A DNA stretch of 64,000 nt, from positions 1-64,000 of the forward strand of contig VRVR01000054.1 of the NCBI GenBank assembly GCA_009859145.1, given 5' to 3'. Positions 46,581-56,432 of the stretch are shown here, piece by piece. The first letter of the stretch is position 1. Every line of letters begins with the position of its first letter. The notes below the pieces were generated by a model that ran no database searches, had not been told where the DNA came from, and saw only the letters and a program-made list of their open reading frames with translations. Position numbers and translations under genes: made by a program. Origin of the DNA: Andalucia godoyi. Taxonomy: Eukaryota; Discoba; Jakobea; Jakobida; Andaluciidae.

Positions 46581-48722
46581 TCATTGGATTACAAAGGACT
46601 GGAGCAACGAGACCCATTTATGAGCTTCGGTCCGCAATGAATCGGTGGTTTGCGGAACAGTGGCATCGAGATGGGCCTTTGCGAGCTCCAAAATGCGCTC
46701 ATCGACGACCTGGTCGAGCGATCTGAGCTTTGGATCCTGGAACGCTGATGCTGGACGCGCTGCTTTGGACAGGCCCACGACGTTTTCAACGGCTTTGCGC
46801 GACCGACTCTGGAAAGAGCTGTCGACGAGGAACGCAAACTCCCCCAGGACCTGCTTCTTGAACTCCAAACGAATATTGTCAGGGAGCACCGGCTGGTTGC
46901 GGGGTCGCGCACAGGCAGCAGGAGAGAATCGAGAGACTCGAAGAGTGTCAAGAGCCCGGCGCTGCTCTGACACAAAGTCCATAAATGAGCGAACTTCCGC
47001 AGGAGACACAGTCACTCGCAGAACAGACGTAAACCACAGGCAACACGCGAGCGTCAGAACCAAACACTCGGCAAACAGTTGCAGCCGCAACTCGGATACT
47101 ACAGATTGGGGAACATGCAGAGCATGCGGCTGCTCCAGTTGCTGGAGCGCGCGATCCTTCGCTCCCCGCAGCATGCCTCCGTCTTCTTCAGACAAGAGGG
47201 CGTACTTGAAAAATGACTTGAATTCATCAATCGAGGAATAGCGGCGCACAAACACAGTCTTGTCATCGCCATGCGCAGCACGGTCTGCAATGTGTGATGG
47301 AAGCTGCGAATCGTCGAGTCGAAGAAACGAGTAGAGATGATACCAGAATTGATCGGCCTTGGAACGCGACTCCACTTTGGATTCCAAGTACGGATTGCCC
47401 GGAATGAAGGGCATCGGAACGGCAGGATATGAGTCTCCAAGAATGGTATTCAGCAACTCGTCTCGCTTTCGCTCTCCGGCTTCAAAAATAAACCGGGCAT
47501 GGACCATTGCAAGCCGCCCGCAACTTGCCACATGCTCCAATCTCCGCTCCAGCAGCTCATCTCGCAACTCGATTCTTCTTCGAGCGCCCTCCAGCGTTTC
47601 CAAGAGTTCCGGAACCATGATCACCGAAATTGCGGGCTCATCTCTTCCTCCACCACCACCTCCACCACCAGCACTAGCACCAGCACCAGCACCAGCAGCC
47701 AACGACAACAAACGAGTCCCCGCATGTCGCTGGCGAGAATCGTGCTCAAACTCCCAAATGTCAACGGACCACGGAACACTTCCTGTGGTGGACCGCACTC
47801 CCTTTGCACTCGTTCCTGCAGAACTGGCTTTTTGTGCAGCTCGACCAAGCGCAATCTGAATGTTCACCAGCGGGTCCCAAGTCCATGTCAAGGATGGCCG
47901 GTACGGAAACAGCGGAAACAGCTCGAACTCGGTGTACTGCAGCGCGTCGTTTGCGTCAACAGAATCGCAAGCTTCACATGCCTCGAGCCATTTTCCCGGA
48001 CACAGCACATTGTTCATCCCGAGCGACGCCAAGTGAATCATGATGGCCACCCGTTTCCGCAAGCATGTGGACATGTTCAGAATGACGCGTACCATGTGCG
48101 CATCTTCGGTTCCCAGCACGAGAGAATTCGCGTAGGATAAAAACGGCTTTAAATACACGTGAAACAAGTGCCAGTCGCGTTCTTCAATTGCACCATGCAG
48201 GCACCGGCATGTTTCTCGGAGCGCCAACGACCGCTTCCCGATCCCCAAAAGGCATAAACAAACCATTTCAAGAAAGTGTGCAATGAACGACCGAGGCTCA
48301 GGCACAAGGTCCAGGAACTTATGTTCTGCGAGCAATCGGCGATCATGGGGGAACGTGCACGCCATGATGAACGCCGCATTCTCTGGGACCCCTGTATTCC
48401 GCACAAGCTTGTACTTCAGCCGGACAACCAGCACGGCGTACCGCAGTCGTTCCAGCACCGCCGAGTCCCTTGCCTCCTGGCTCCTTTTCGCATCTGTGGC
48501 GTCGTCGTTGTCTGCCATCACAAAGCACCGTGCAAGCAGCTTGCAGAACAGCCGCGAATCATGTACGGACGTGTCAAGCTCGACAGTCTGCAGTAGCGGA
48601 CGCACACTCCTCCACATCACACCTCCTCCTCCTGCACCATCCGACTCTATCCGCATAATCCAAGAGCTCCACACATCCACGATCTGCCCATTCCACTTCG
48701 CCAGCAGCTCAGTAAAGTACAT
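46581..48722 (-). CDS. Unrecognised 713-residue protein
   Basis: From ATG 48722 (MYFTELLAKWNGQIVDVWSS); the frame is open upstream for about 58 codons without an ATG, so a 5' exon is possible. I cannot assign a family. The sequence is helix-rich with hydrophobic/Arg-rich segments (AVLVVRLKYKLVRNTGV, HFLEMVCLCLLGIGKRSLAL, ECLVLTLACCLWFTSVL). A Gly/Ala low-complexity loop lies at about residues 340-365. The last hydrophobic stretch could be a buried helix or a membrane segment. Only one ORF spans the whole 2.1 kb in this frame, and its codon use matches neighbouring genes, so it is likely to be a real protein. Confidence 0.7.
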   Translation of the reverse strand: MYFTELLAKWNGQIVDVWSSWIMRIESDGAGGGGVMWRSVRPLLQTVELDTSVHDSRLFCKLLARCFVMADNDDATDAKRSQEARDSAVLERLRYAVLVVRLKYKLVRNTGVPENAAFIMACTFPHDRRLLAEHKFLDLVPEPRSFIAHFLEMVCLCLLGIGKRSLALRETCRCLHGAIEERDWHLFHVYLKPFLSYANSLVLGTEDAHMVRVILNMSTCLRKRVAIMIHLASLGMNNVLCPGKWLEACEACDSVDANDALQYTEFELFPLFPYRPSLTWTWDPLVNIQIALGRAAQKASSAGTSAKGVRSTTGSVPWSVDIWEFEHDSRQRHAGTRLLSLAAGAGAGASAGGGGGGGGRDEPAISVIMVPELLETLEGARRRIELRDELLERRLEHVASCGRLAMVHARFIFEAGERKRDELLNTILGDSYPAVPMPFIPGNPYLESKVESRSKADQFWYHLYSFLRLDDSQLPSHIADRAAHGDDKTVFVRRYSSIDEFKSFFKYALLSEEDGGMLRGAKDRALQQLEQPHALHVPQSVVSELRLQLFAECLVLTLACCLWFTSVLRVTVSPAEVRSFMDFVSEQRRALDTLRVSRFSPAACARPRNQPVLPDNIRLEFKKQVLGEFAFLVDSSFQSRSRKAVENVVGLSKAARPASAFQDPKLRSLDQVVDERILELAKAHLDATVPQTTDSLRTEAHKWVSLLQSFVIQ

Positions 48723-49112
48723 TCCTCCTCCTGCACCACCTCCACATTGAATCTCGTCAAAGTTCAAACTCAACGTACCAAAGTCCAAACCACTTTCGTG
48801 TTTGATCCGATAGCGATATCTGCGGCTCGCGTGACAGAGTCGACTCCTCGGACCGGTGCTGTTGCCGACTGGAATGTGGTGTGGATTGGTGGGCAACGTA
48901 CTTCACTGGTGAAACCAAAACAAAAACAAAACAAAACAAAAGCAGAATGGAAAAGAAAAGAAAAACAGCTCCATGAAGAACATAATACGTCGAAATCTGT
49001 CAACACATTTACACGACATGCTGTACTAAAGCAAAATACGCACTGTACACACACACGGACGGAACCACACACACAGAAGTAATAGACTACGGACGAAACC
49101 ACATACGTGGAC

Positions 49113-49187
<75 letters not shown>

Positions 49188-49361
49188 ACACACACACAGA
49201 CACTAGCAGTAGACACGGGGAGCACAGAACCGCAGAGGAAGCCAAAACAAAAACGAAACAAAACAAAAAACCCGACAACAACGATATATACGGTAAGAGA
49301 GTGCTGTTGCAAGAGTTGAAAGAAGGAATGTACAAACGGTCCGAGTGGCTTGCCGAATGGC
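48723..49361. other. Spacer with CA microsatellite; no gene seen
   Basis: About 640 bases between the unrecognised gene and the Myb gene 3' end. A CA repeat occupies 49,119-49,200 (about 41 units with one G interruption). The part next to the unrecognised gene remains open frame and might hold its first exon. Confidence 0.7.
49119..49200. repeat. CA dinucleotide microsatellite
   Basis: Roughly 80 bases of (CA)n with a single interruption near 49,183. It lies between two minus-strand genes. Confidence 0.95.
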
Positions 49362-51497
49362 TCACTCCAAATCGCTTCCAAAATCTTCATTGTCGTCCAT
49401 GTCGTCGTCGCCGTCGGATCCCGTGGACACACCGATGCCTTGCAGGCCGAAAGGGGTGTTTCCGAGTGTGTCCGTTGGCGCTGAAGACGCCGCGGCGAGA
49501 GACGACATTGATGTGGAAGCAGACGATGACGCGGTGGAGGATCCGACATGCTCGATTCCCAGTCGCCGCTTCTTGGGGCAAGGAAATTCGACCATGCGGA
49601 TTGCTTCGTTGGACGCAGAACCATTCGACGAGCTTGAGGAAGTAGAAACCGACGCCGCAGTCGCCTTGAGTGGATCAACGCCCTCGGCCTCCATCTTCAG
49701 GACCCAGTTTTTGAGAGTAGAGTGCCAGTGGTTCTTGATCGAGTTTGCCGTGCGGCCTGGTAACAGCTTTGCGATCTGCGACCACTGGTTTCCGATGGTT
49801 CTGTGTTGCTCAATGATGGTGCGGTCTTCCGACGGCGACCACCAGTCCTTCTTGAGGTTCGGATCAAGGTGGTTGTAGTACCTTTCGCGGCACTGCTTTC
49901 CAATCCGACCTTTTAGGTTGGATGCTATATACGACCACCGCCGGGCTCCGTTCTCCGCCACAAGCTGCATCAACTTCTGGTCTTCCTCGGGAGTCCAGTT
50001 TCCCTTTACAAAATCAACCGGCTTCTTCGGCATCGCCATTGTCGTTGTCGCGCTCGCAGATGCCGTCGCAGATGCAAGTCCATTCTCGATTGCATCGCCG
50101 TTGCGGGAATGCTTGCGGGGGAACGACCCCATCTGCCTCGCCATGCTCCCATTCCCATGGTTCAGCGCTCCATTTCCACTTGCAGAAGCAGAAGCAGAAG
50201 CAGATATGGAAGTGGAAATGGAAGCAGACGACCCTGATGCTGATGACAGGGAAGCAGACAGTCGCTGTTGCTGAGCGGAGTCAAGCAACATCGGCGCAGG
50301 CGGAAGCGGACTCAGTGAAATATGCTGCGGCTGATATTGAGACTGGTGCTGATGATGCTGATGATGTTGATTCTGGTACAACAGAGAGTGTTGTTGTTGG
50401 TGATGGTGGTGCAATGACGACGAAACAAGACCCAACAATCCACCGACATTGGCAGCAGCGCCGCTGTGGCCACCATGCTGCGCATGCGAATGGAGAGCAT
50501 GGTGCTGCAAGTGCGAGTGCGAGTGCGACTGTGGCTGTGACTGTGACTGTGACTGCGAATGCGAATGCGAATGGGTTGGGGTGCGCGCGGCCACGAGCGA
50601 TCCCGAGAGGGGGAGCCCGAGAGATTCCGAGAGCAGCGACGTGACTTGCTGATCCGTCAGCGACATTGGTGGAGACGACGGTCTCGACATGTGTCTGCCA
50701 AGCCCGCCGGCCATCGTCGCGTTCCCATTTCCATTGGCATAGTGAAGATCATCAATGTCGACATCCGACGAAGAGGCGGTGGCAGACGACGAGGTATAGG
50801 TTGGGAACGGCTCAAGAAAGACGATTTCGTCAAACGGAATGTGCCGTGACTTTGCAGACGCGAGAGGGATCTTGGCGAGAATATACCGGTCGTCCGACGA
50901 GTCGATCGCAGACGAGTGGTGCGATCCAGTCGGCGAGTAGTGCTGCGCAAAGAACCGCTCATTTTCATTATCGTTGTCATCCCCGTTCTCAATTGCCCTT
51001 TGACTGGCATCATGCTCGTCACCAACACCGAGATGGACATGATGATTGCCACCGCTATTGTGGCCATTGCTGCTTGGACGATGCTGACGCGGTTGGTGAT
51101 GCGAATGGCTACTCTGGCTCCGCAGCTTCTTGTCCTCGAGAGGCAGCGGGCAGCCCATAGACGCAGCAGACAATGGCAATGACGCCGATGCGGATGCGGA
51201 TGCGGAGGATGAGGAGGATGAGAAGGAGGATGAGGAGGATGAGGAGTGCTCATGATCGTCGAATTCCGAGCAAGTCGAGTTGTGGCGGGAATGATGGTGT
51301 GTCGCAGGATACCCGTCGAACGGGTGCCGGTGTGGCGACGACGACAGATTAGGAAGCGCGGGAATGTGCGAAGGAACTGAAGGATGCGTGTCCAGATGCG
51401 CCAGAAACAGATCATCAGAGATCGAATACGGGTGTCCCACGACCGTCAGATCCAGCAGTGTCGACATTGACAAGGTACGCGGTAGCACATGTGACAT
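49362..51497 (-). CDS. Two-repeat Myb transcription factor
   Basis: A 711-residue protein from ATG 51497 ([20 protein letters not shown]). DNA-binding repeats span about residues 496-599: R2-like [20 protein letters not shown]...[21 protein letters not shown], then R3-like [45 protein letters not shown]. The tryptophan spacing is typical of c-Myb R2R3 proteins, and the protein probably binds a MYB recognition element in the nucleus. The N-terminal two thirds are low complexity with Ser, His, Gln and Gly runs. The C-terminus is Ser- and Asp-rich. Upstream is a GA microsatellite. Confidence 0.93.
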   Translation of the reverse strand: MSHVLPRTLSMSTLLDLTVVGHPYSISDDLFLAHLDTHPSVPSHIPALPNLSSSPHRHPFDGYPATHHHSRHNSTCSEFDDHEHSSSSSSSFSSSSSSASASASASLPLSAASMGCPLPLEDKKLRSQSSHSHHQPRQHRPSSNGHNSGGNHHVHLGVGDEHDASQRAIENGDDNDNENERFFAQHYSPTGSHHSSAIDSSDDRYILAKIPLASAKSRHIPFDEIVFLEPFPTYTSSSATASSSDVDIDDLHYANGNGNATMAGGLGRHMSRPSSPPMSLTDQQVTSLLSESLGLPLSGSLVAARTPTHSHSHSQSQSQSQPQSHSHSHLQHHALHSHAQHGGHSGAAANVGGLLGLVSSSLHHHHQQQHSLLYQNQHHQHHQHQSQYQPQHISLSPLPPAPMLLDSAQQQRLSASLSSASGSSASISTSISASASASASGNGALNHGNGSMARQMGSFPRKHSRNGDAIENGLASATASASATTTMAMPKKPVDFVKGNWTPEEDQKLMQLVAENGARRWSYIASNLKGRIGKQCRERYYNHLDPNLKKDWWSPSEDRTIIEQHRTIGNQWSQIAKLLPGRTANSIKNHWHSTLKNWVLKMEAEGVDPLKATAASVSTSSSSSNGSASNEAIRMVEFPCPKKRRLGIEHVGSSTASSSASTSMSSLAAASSAPTDTLGNTPFGLQGIGVSTGSDGDDDMDDNEDFGSDLE

Positions 51498-51650
51498 TCT
51501 TACTTCCGTTTAGTTTGTTCGTTGTGGTTGTTGTTTTCCAATCTGAAGCCGACTTTGATAGGGGAGAAATTGACGATGAGTATGTGCGCGAGATCGACAA
51601 TGACTGCAACTTATTAAAAAACCTATGTATAGACACACGCACACACACTA

Positions 51651-51740
<90 letters not shown>

Positions 51741-52433
51741 GTAAACAGACAAGTAGATGCGAGGAATAATCAAAATGTGGACGAATGTGAAACAGCAAAT
51801 CAATGTATACAAAAGACACGGAAAGTTAATTAGAGAGAGAAATGGACATTCGAAAGAAAAGGGGTGTAGAAAAGAAAGATTAAAATGTGTAACGTGTGAA
51901 TTAATTGATAAAATAATGAAAAACGAAAAGAAATAGGAAGAAAGTAAGAAGAAGAAGAAAAAAATGTGAAGAGTTTTTTCCCAAGAAATGGATGGTTTGG
52001 AACGAGTAGGAAAAGGAAAAGGCCGAAGAAGAAAGGAGGCGGGGGAAAAGGCCGGGAGAGGAGATTCAAAGGGAAAAATTAGAGTGATCAGTTTTCTGTT
52101 AAATGATTTTCTCATTGTTTCATCTTTGGCTGTCGGGGAAGCGTTGATGAGGAGGGCCCCAGAGGTTCGCTTGCGAGCACACAGCACTGTCGTACAAGCA
52201 GCGTTCTGCCCTTTGCCCCGACGCCGTAAATAAATTAAAAAGAACCAGTCCCTCCCTTTCCCCCCCGCCCTCCGTGTTGACTGGATTTGCATCAAGTGAC
52301 GCTACAGCTCTTCGAGTGTCTCTTTGCGGCATGCGGAGCCAAAAGACGGGAAAAGAAATTCAAAGAGAAAAGATACACAATAGCCATCGTCGTACTGTTC
52401 TGTTTTAGATTTGGAGAGGAAAAGAAGTGAGAG
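51498..52433. promoter_or_regulatory. Divergent promoter, Myb and alpha-mannosidase, with GA repeat
   Basis: A 936-base spacer, the longest unannotated part of the housekeeping half. A GA repeat covers 51,651-51,737, and purine-rich sequence (GAAGAAGAAGAAAAA) continues to 52,050. A C-rich run (52,256-52,268) is followed by T-rich sequence. A plus-strand frame at 51,988-52,233 is open but not credible as a gene. Confidence 0.5.
51651..51737. repeat. GA dinucleotide microsatellite
   Basis: About 43 GA units, read TC on the Myb strand. It lies about 150 bases upstream of the Myb start codon. Confidence 0.95.
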
Positions 52434-55400
52434 ATGCACAAGCCTTCATTCCTCTGTCGTTCTCTTCCGTTTCTTCTTTTGTGTGTGTGTGTTTGTTCGA
52501 CTTTTCTTCCGCTTTCTCTCGTCCGTTTCTCCTTGTTTTTTCCGTCTTGTGTGGCCCAGACGCTACCCGATACACTGCGCGAGTTTGACGGAAGCCTGTT
52601 TGAGCTGGAACTGCAGAATCTACCTCGAGCGATCAAGACCCGACAAATGTCGACGCCAACAAGTTCCCCGGCTGCTGCTGTGGACGCGCCACCATCCGCG
52701 GGACCGTCCGTTCGGCTGTACGACCTGAAGTTCAGAGTCGACCGGATTCGCCGGGCTTTGGAGGCAATCAAGCCGCATCGGGTCCTTGCGACATCGCCAC
52801 CAGCGTTCGTGTCGGCAATCCACAATGCATCCGAGTCGTATGTACACATTCAAAATCTTGCCGGTTCTGCACAGCGGGAAGGCGTCGAAAAGGCCACCGT
52901 GCCGTTCAAGCTGCAGGGTACGTGGGTGTACCTCGAAGCTGCAATTCCGGTCCCGGTGCACTGGCCTGCATCCGAGGTGTGGGTGGCGATCGGCATTGAC
53001 GCGCATTTCTCAAGCCCGACTTCAGACGCGGTGTTTCCGGCCGGTCCAGAGGGCGCAGTCTGGGTCGACGGAGTGCGCGTTGGGGCATATGACAGGGAGC
53101 ATCGCAGGTTGCATGTGCCCCGTGATCTTGTGATGGCCAAGGAACAGGATCGGAAGTCATCCATCGTCGTGCAACTGGTCTTGTTTACAGGGCGCATCCC
53201 GTCGACGCACTCGCTTACAGAGTTTCAGGCAGAGTGGCGGTCTGAACTTGTCGAGTCGCTGTACTGGTCCATGCACACGGGTCTGGAACTCGCAAAAGTC
53301 ATGGACCAGGGCTCGTCGTCGTACTTTGCGCTGGTCAACGCCCTCGATACTGCTGCACAGCGGCTGGATTTCAGATCGGACGCTGCCGAGTCGGACTTGT
53401 TCCTGCGATCTGCAAAAAAGGCCATTGCCGCATTTGATCACTTCTTGGCGTCAGGCTCGAGTGCGGAGGTCCGGGCAAGATTCCCGCGATTTCCGGCGAT
53501 CGGTGATAATCCCCGGGTCGTTGCACTTGGCCATTCGCACATTGACATTGCATGGTTGTGGGAAATCGCGCAGACACGGCACAAGGCACATCGGACGTTT
53601 GGAACGCAGCTGCGGCTGCTGGAAGAGTATCCAGACTGGGTCTTCATGCAGTCCTCGCCGCAGATCTATCAGTGGATTGAAGACAACGACCCCCTGCTGT
53701 TTCGGAACATTGTAGAGTCAATCAAGTCCAAGCGCTGGGAGGCAGAGGGTGCAATGTGGTGCGAGTCGGACACCAATCTACCGAATGGAGAATCGCTCGT
53801 TCGACAGCTTCTATACGGAAAGATGTATTTTCAAGAGAAGTTGGGAGTCGACTCGAAGGTCGCGTGGCTCCCAGATGTCTTTGGTTACTCGGCAGCATTG
53901 CCTCAGCTGTTTGCCCTGGCGCAGGTCCCATACTTTGTAACGTCGAAGATCTCCTGGTCGCAGTTCAATCGCTTTCCGTATGATTCGTTTGAATGGATTG
54001 GCATCGATGGTATATCTTCGGTGCTAACGCACTTCATCACCACCCCTCCGTTTTGGGGGTCCGATGCGACGTACTACACATACAATTCATTGATGATGCC
54101 CGTCGAGGTGAAGGGTGCGTGGGACAAGTATCAACAAAAGGCACTTCTGCAGAGCCCGCTGCTGACGTTTGGCTTTGGAGACGGTGGTGGCGGAGTGACT
54201 GAAGAGATGCTCGAGGTCGCCTCCCGATTAAACGGTGCGTCGTTGGAGTTTAGCACAGCACGGGCTTCAATGGATGGGCTTGCGGAAAAGGCTCGCCAGC
54301 CGGGTATCAAGATGCCCCGGTGGATTGGTGAACTGTACCTGGAGTATCACCGCGGTACCTACACCTCGCAGGCATGGATCAAGCGTGCAAATCGAAAGGG
54401 AGAGACGTTGTTTCAGCAGACAGAATGGCTCTTGTCCCTTGCCATTATGCACAATTTGGTTGGCCCCTCGACCTCCGTCGCGGGGGAGGTTGCGCTTGTG
54501 AATGTCACGGAAGTGTGGGGCAAGATTCGAGCATGTTGGGAAAAGTTCCTCATGCTCCAGTTCCACGATATCCTGCCAGGCTCTTCTACGACTAACGTGT
54601 ACACCAAAGAGTCCCGGCCGATGCATGACGAGATTCAGAGAACGCTCTTGGACATTCGAAATCGTACTGCGCAGGTTCTTGCAAGCCATATGGCGGTCAG
54701 TTCTCCGGCGAAGCATGTCATGTTCAACACTTTGTGGTTTGAGCGAGATGGAATCCCTGCTGGCGGTTGGGTTGCACAGAGCACTCCGTTTGCTGTCCCT
54801 CCGCAATCGCCTCCCGGTGCCGTTGTCGAATCGACCGCGACTGAAAACGGCGGTCTGTTGGTTTCGCATCCGAGATGGCGCATTGCGTTCGACGCACTGG
54901 GGCGCATTTCCTCTCTCTATGACAAAGATGAGAAGCGTAACGTTATTCCGGAAGGCAAGGTTTCCAACGAATTTCTGCTGTTCCGTGATGATCCGATGAT
55001 GTGGTCCGCGTGGGACATTGATTCTTATTACGAGGAAATGCCAATCGATCCGCCAATGCTTGTGCACTCCGAGGTTGTTCGAGAGAGTCCAAGCCGCCTG
55101 GTAGTGAAGCGGAAATTTGTTGTTCCTCCGCGCAACAAGTCCACTATTGACCAATCGGTGGTGATTGATGCCGCGCGCGATCGCATTGATTTTGAAACTC
55201 GTGCTGACTGGCACGATTCGCAGTTCTTGCTCAAGGTTGCTTTCCCTGTCGATGTTCTTGCCTCTGAAGCTGCGCATGAAATCCAGTTCGGCCACATACG
55301 TCGACCTACACACAAGAACACGCAATGGGATGTTGCTCGTTTCGAAACGTCCCATCATCGCTGGGTGGATGTGTCCGAAGCTGGGTATGGTGCTGCAGTA

Positions 55401-55976
55401 CTCAACGACTGCAAGTACGGCAACGACGTTCAGGGATCGACGATCCGCCTGACTCTCATCAAGGCTCCTATTTCTCCGGATCCGGACGCAGACAAGGGTG
55501 CGCACGTGTTTACCTACTCGTTCTTGCCGCACGCTGGCAGCCTCCAGGAAGCGCTGGTCGTGCGTCACGGTGCAGATTTGAACAATCCGCTGTTCTCAAC
55601 CGCTGCTGCAGTCCGTGAAGCCGATGGCGCGGTGTCCGGGACTCTTCTTGGCAAGCACCGTCTGGCGCACACGGCGTCGCCTGTGAAGGTGCTCAAAGGA
55701 ACGTCTGTGGTTGTCGACTCGCTCAAGCCTGCAGAATCAAATCTCGAGGAAGACGTTATTGTTCGCATCTATGAGTCCCACGGCGGCACTGTGCCCGAAG
55801 CAGTTCTGGCATTCGCGAGGCCAGTTGCGTTTGTCAAGGCCGTCGATCTTCTTGAGGAGCAAGTTGACGAGCGTGTCCAGGGCCTCGCAGCAAGCGGCCA
55901 TCAAGTCTCGTTCTCCATTCGTGCGTTCCAAATCATTTCTCTCCGCATCCGGTTCGAACGCTCCCTCGAACTCTAG
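52434..55976 (+). CDS. Glycoside hydrolase family 38 alpha-mannosidase
   Basis: A 1180-residue protein from ATG 52434 (MHKPSFLCRSLPFLLLCVCV). The strongly hydrophobic first 40 residues predict a signal peptide or anchor; an alternative start at residue 72 (MSTPTSSPAAAV) would give a cytosolic form. GH38 hallmarks: GHSHIDIAWLWE (zinc His and Asp, about residue 367), GAMWCESDTNLPNGESLVRQLL, AWLPDVFGYSAALPQ (nucleophile Asp, about 479), and LQFHDILPGSSTTNVY (about 709, another zinc His). The segment order resembles the bacterial/cytosolic branch of GH38 (such as MAN2C1/Ams1) rather than Golgi enzymes. It removes alpha-mannose from oligosaccharides. The beta-rich C-terminal domains follow, as in the family. 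Confidence 0.95.
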   Translation: MHKPSFLCRSLPFLLLCVCVCSTFLPLSLVRFSLFFPSCVAQTLPDTLREFDGSLFELELQNLPRAIKTRQMSTPTSSPAAAVDAPPSAGPSVRLYDLKFRVDRIRRALEAIKPHRVLATSPPAFVSAIHNASESYVHIQNLAGSAQREGVEKATVPFKLQGTWVYLEAAIPVPVHWPASEVWVAIGIDAHFSSPTSDAVFPAGPEGAVWVDGVRVGAYDREHRRLHVPRDLVMAKEQDRKSSIVVQLVLFTGRIPSTHSLTEFQAEWRSELVESLYWSMHTGLELAKVMDQGSSSYFALVNALDTAAQRLDFRSDAAESDLFLRSAKKAIAAFDHFLASGSSAEVRARFPRFPAIGDNPRVVALGHSHIDIAWLWEIAQTRHKAHRTFGTQLRLLEEYPDWVFMQSSPQIYQWIEDNDPLLFRNIVESIKSKRWEAEGAMWCESDTNLPNGESLVRQLLYGKMYFQEKLGVDSKVAWLPDVFGYSAALPQLFALAQVPYFVTSKISWSQFNRFPYDSFEWIGIDGISSVLTHFITTPPFWGSDATYYTYNSLMMPVEVKGAWDKYQQKALLQSPLLTFGFGDGGGGVTEEMLEVASRLNGASLEFSTARASMDGLAEKARQPGIKMPRWIGELYLEYHRGTYTSQAWIKRANRKGETLFQQTEWLLSLAIMHNLVGPSTSVAGEVALVNVTEVWGKIRACWEKFLMLQFHDILPGSSTTNVYTKESRPMHDEIQRTLLDIRNRTAQVLASHMAVSSPAKHVMFNTLWFERDGIPAGGWVAQSTPFAVPPQSPPGAVVESTATENGGLLVSHPRWRIAFDALGRISSLYDKDEKRNVIPEGKVSNEFLLFRDDPMMWSAWDIDSYYEEMPIDPPMLVHSEVVRESPSRLVVKRKFVVPPRNKSTIDQSVVIDAARDRIDFETRADWHDSQFLLKVAFPVDVLASEAAHEIQFGHIRRPTHKNTQWDVARFETSHHRWVDVSEAGYGAAVLNDCKYGNDVQGSTIRLTLIKAPISPDPDADKGAHVFTYSFLPHAGSLQEALVVRHGADLNNPLFSTAAAVREADGAVSGTLLGKHRLAHTASPVKVLKGTSVVVDSLKPAESNLEEDVIVRIYESHGGTVPEAVLAFARPVAFVKAVDLLEEQVDERVQGLAASGHQVSFSIRAFQIISLRIRFERSLEL

Positions 55977-56432
55977 CCAAATCCACAAAGAACACAGCAT
56001 ATCTCCCCTGCATTCCTCCAAAGCTCTCGTGCGGAGCGTCTCGTCAGGCGGCACGTCACCCACTGTCAGCACGGCAAACAAGATGCATGCAGACCGCACG
56101 AATGGCACGAATGCAGCATCAGCCACGGGAAATCCGGCATTCAGCTTCCCCCAAGGTTTTCCTTTCCCTTTCCCTTTTCGTTTTCATTTTCGTTTGTCTG
56201 CCCAAAGTCAGAGTCAAGAGATAAAAAGTACCCAAATGGCGGTTTTTTCCGTTTGTCAAATGCATAAATAAAAAATTTTTTTTTCCTCTTATTGTTTCGT
56301 TTTCAGCACTCTCGTTTCTATCATTTTGATCGCTTTTGTTTTTTCTACATTTCCAGTTTTTCCCCTCTCCACAAGTCCTCCAGCTCTCCCTGCGTCTTTA
56401 GCTTTTAGTAAAGATTTTGTTGCTTGCGAAGC
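55977..56432. promoter_or_regulatory. Spacer between alpha-mannosidase and kinesin gene
   Basis: About 456 bases holding the mannosidase 3' flank and the kinesin promoter. CCTTTCCCTTTCCCTTTTCG-like pyrimidine tracts at 56,158-56,185 and a T-run (56,275-56,284) are visible. No gene was seen. Confidence 0.5.

Noticed and set aside
49100-49200. CA repeat as a coding Thr/His tract
   Set aside because: The open frames it produces have no start context or conserved sequence. It is an intergenic microsatellite.
51988-52233. Plus-strand 81-codon open frame in the Myb/mannosidase spacer
   Set aside because: Basic, low-complexity, without conserved motifs, and embedded in purine-rich repeat sequence.
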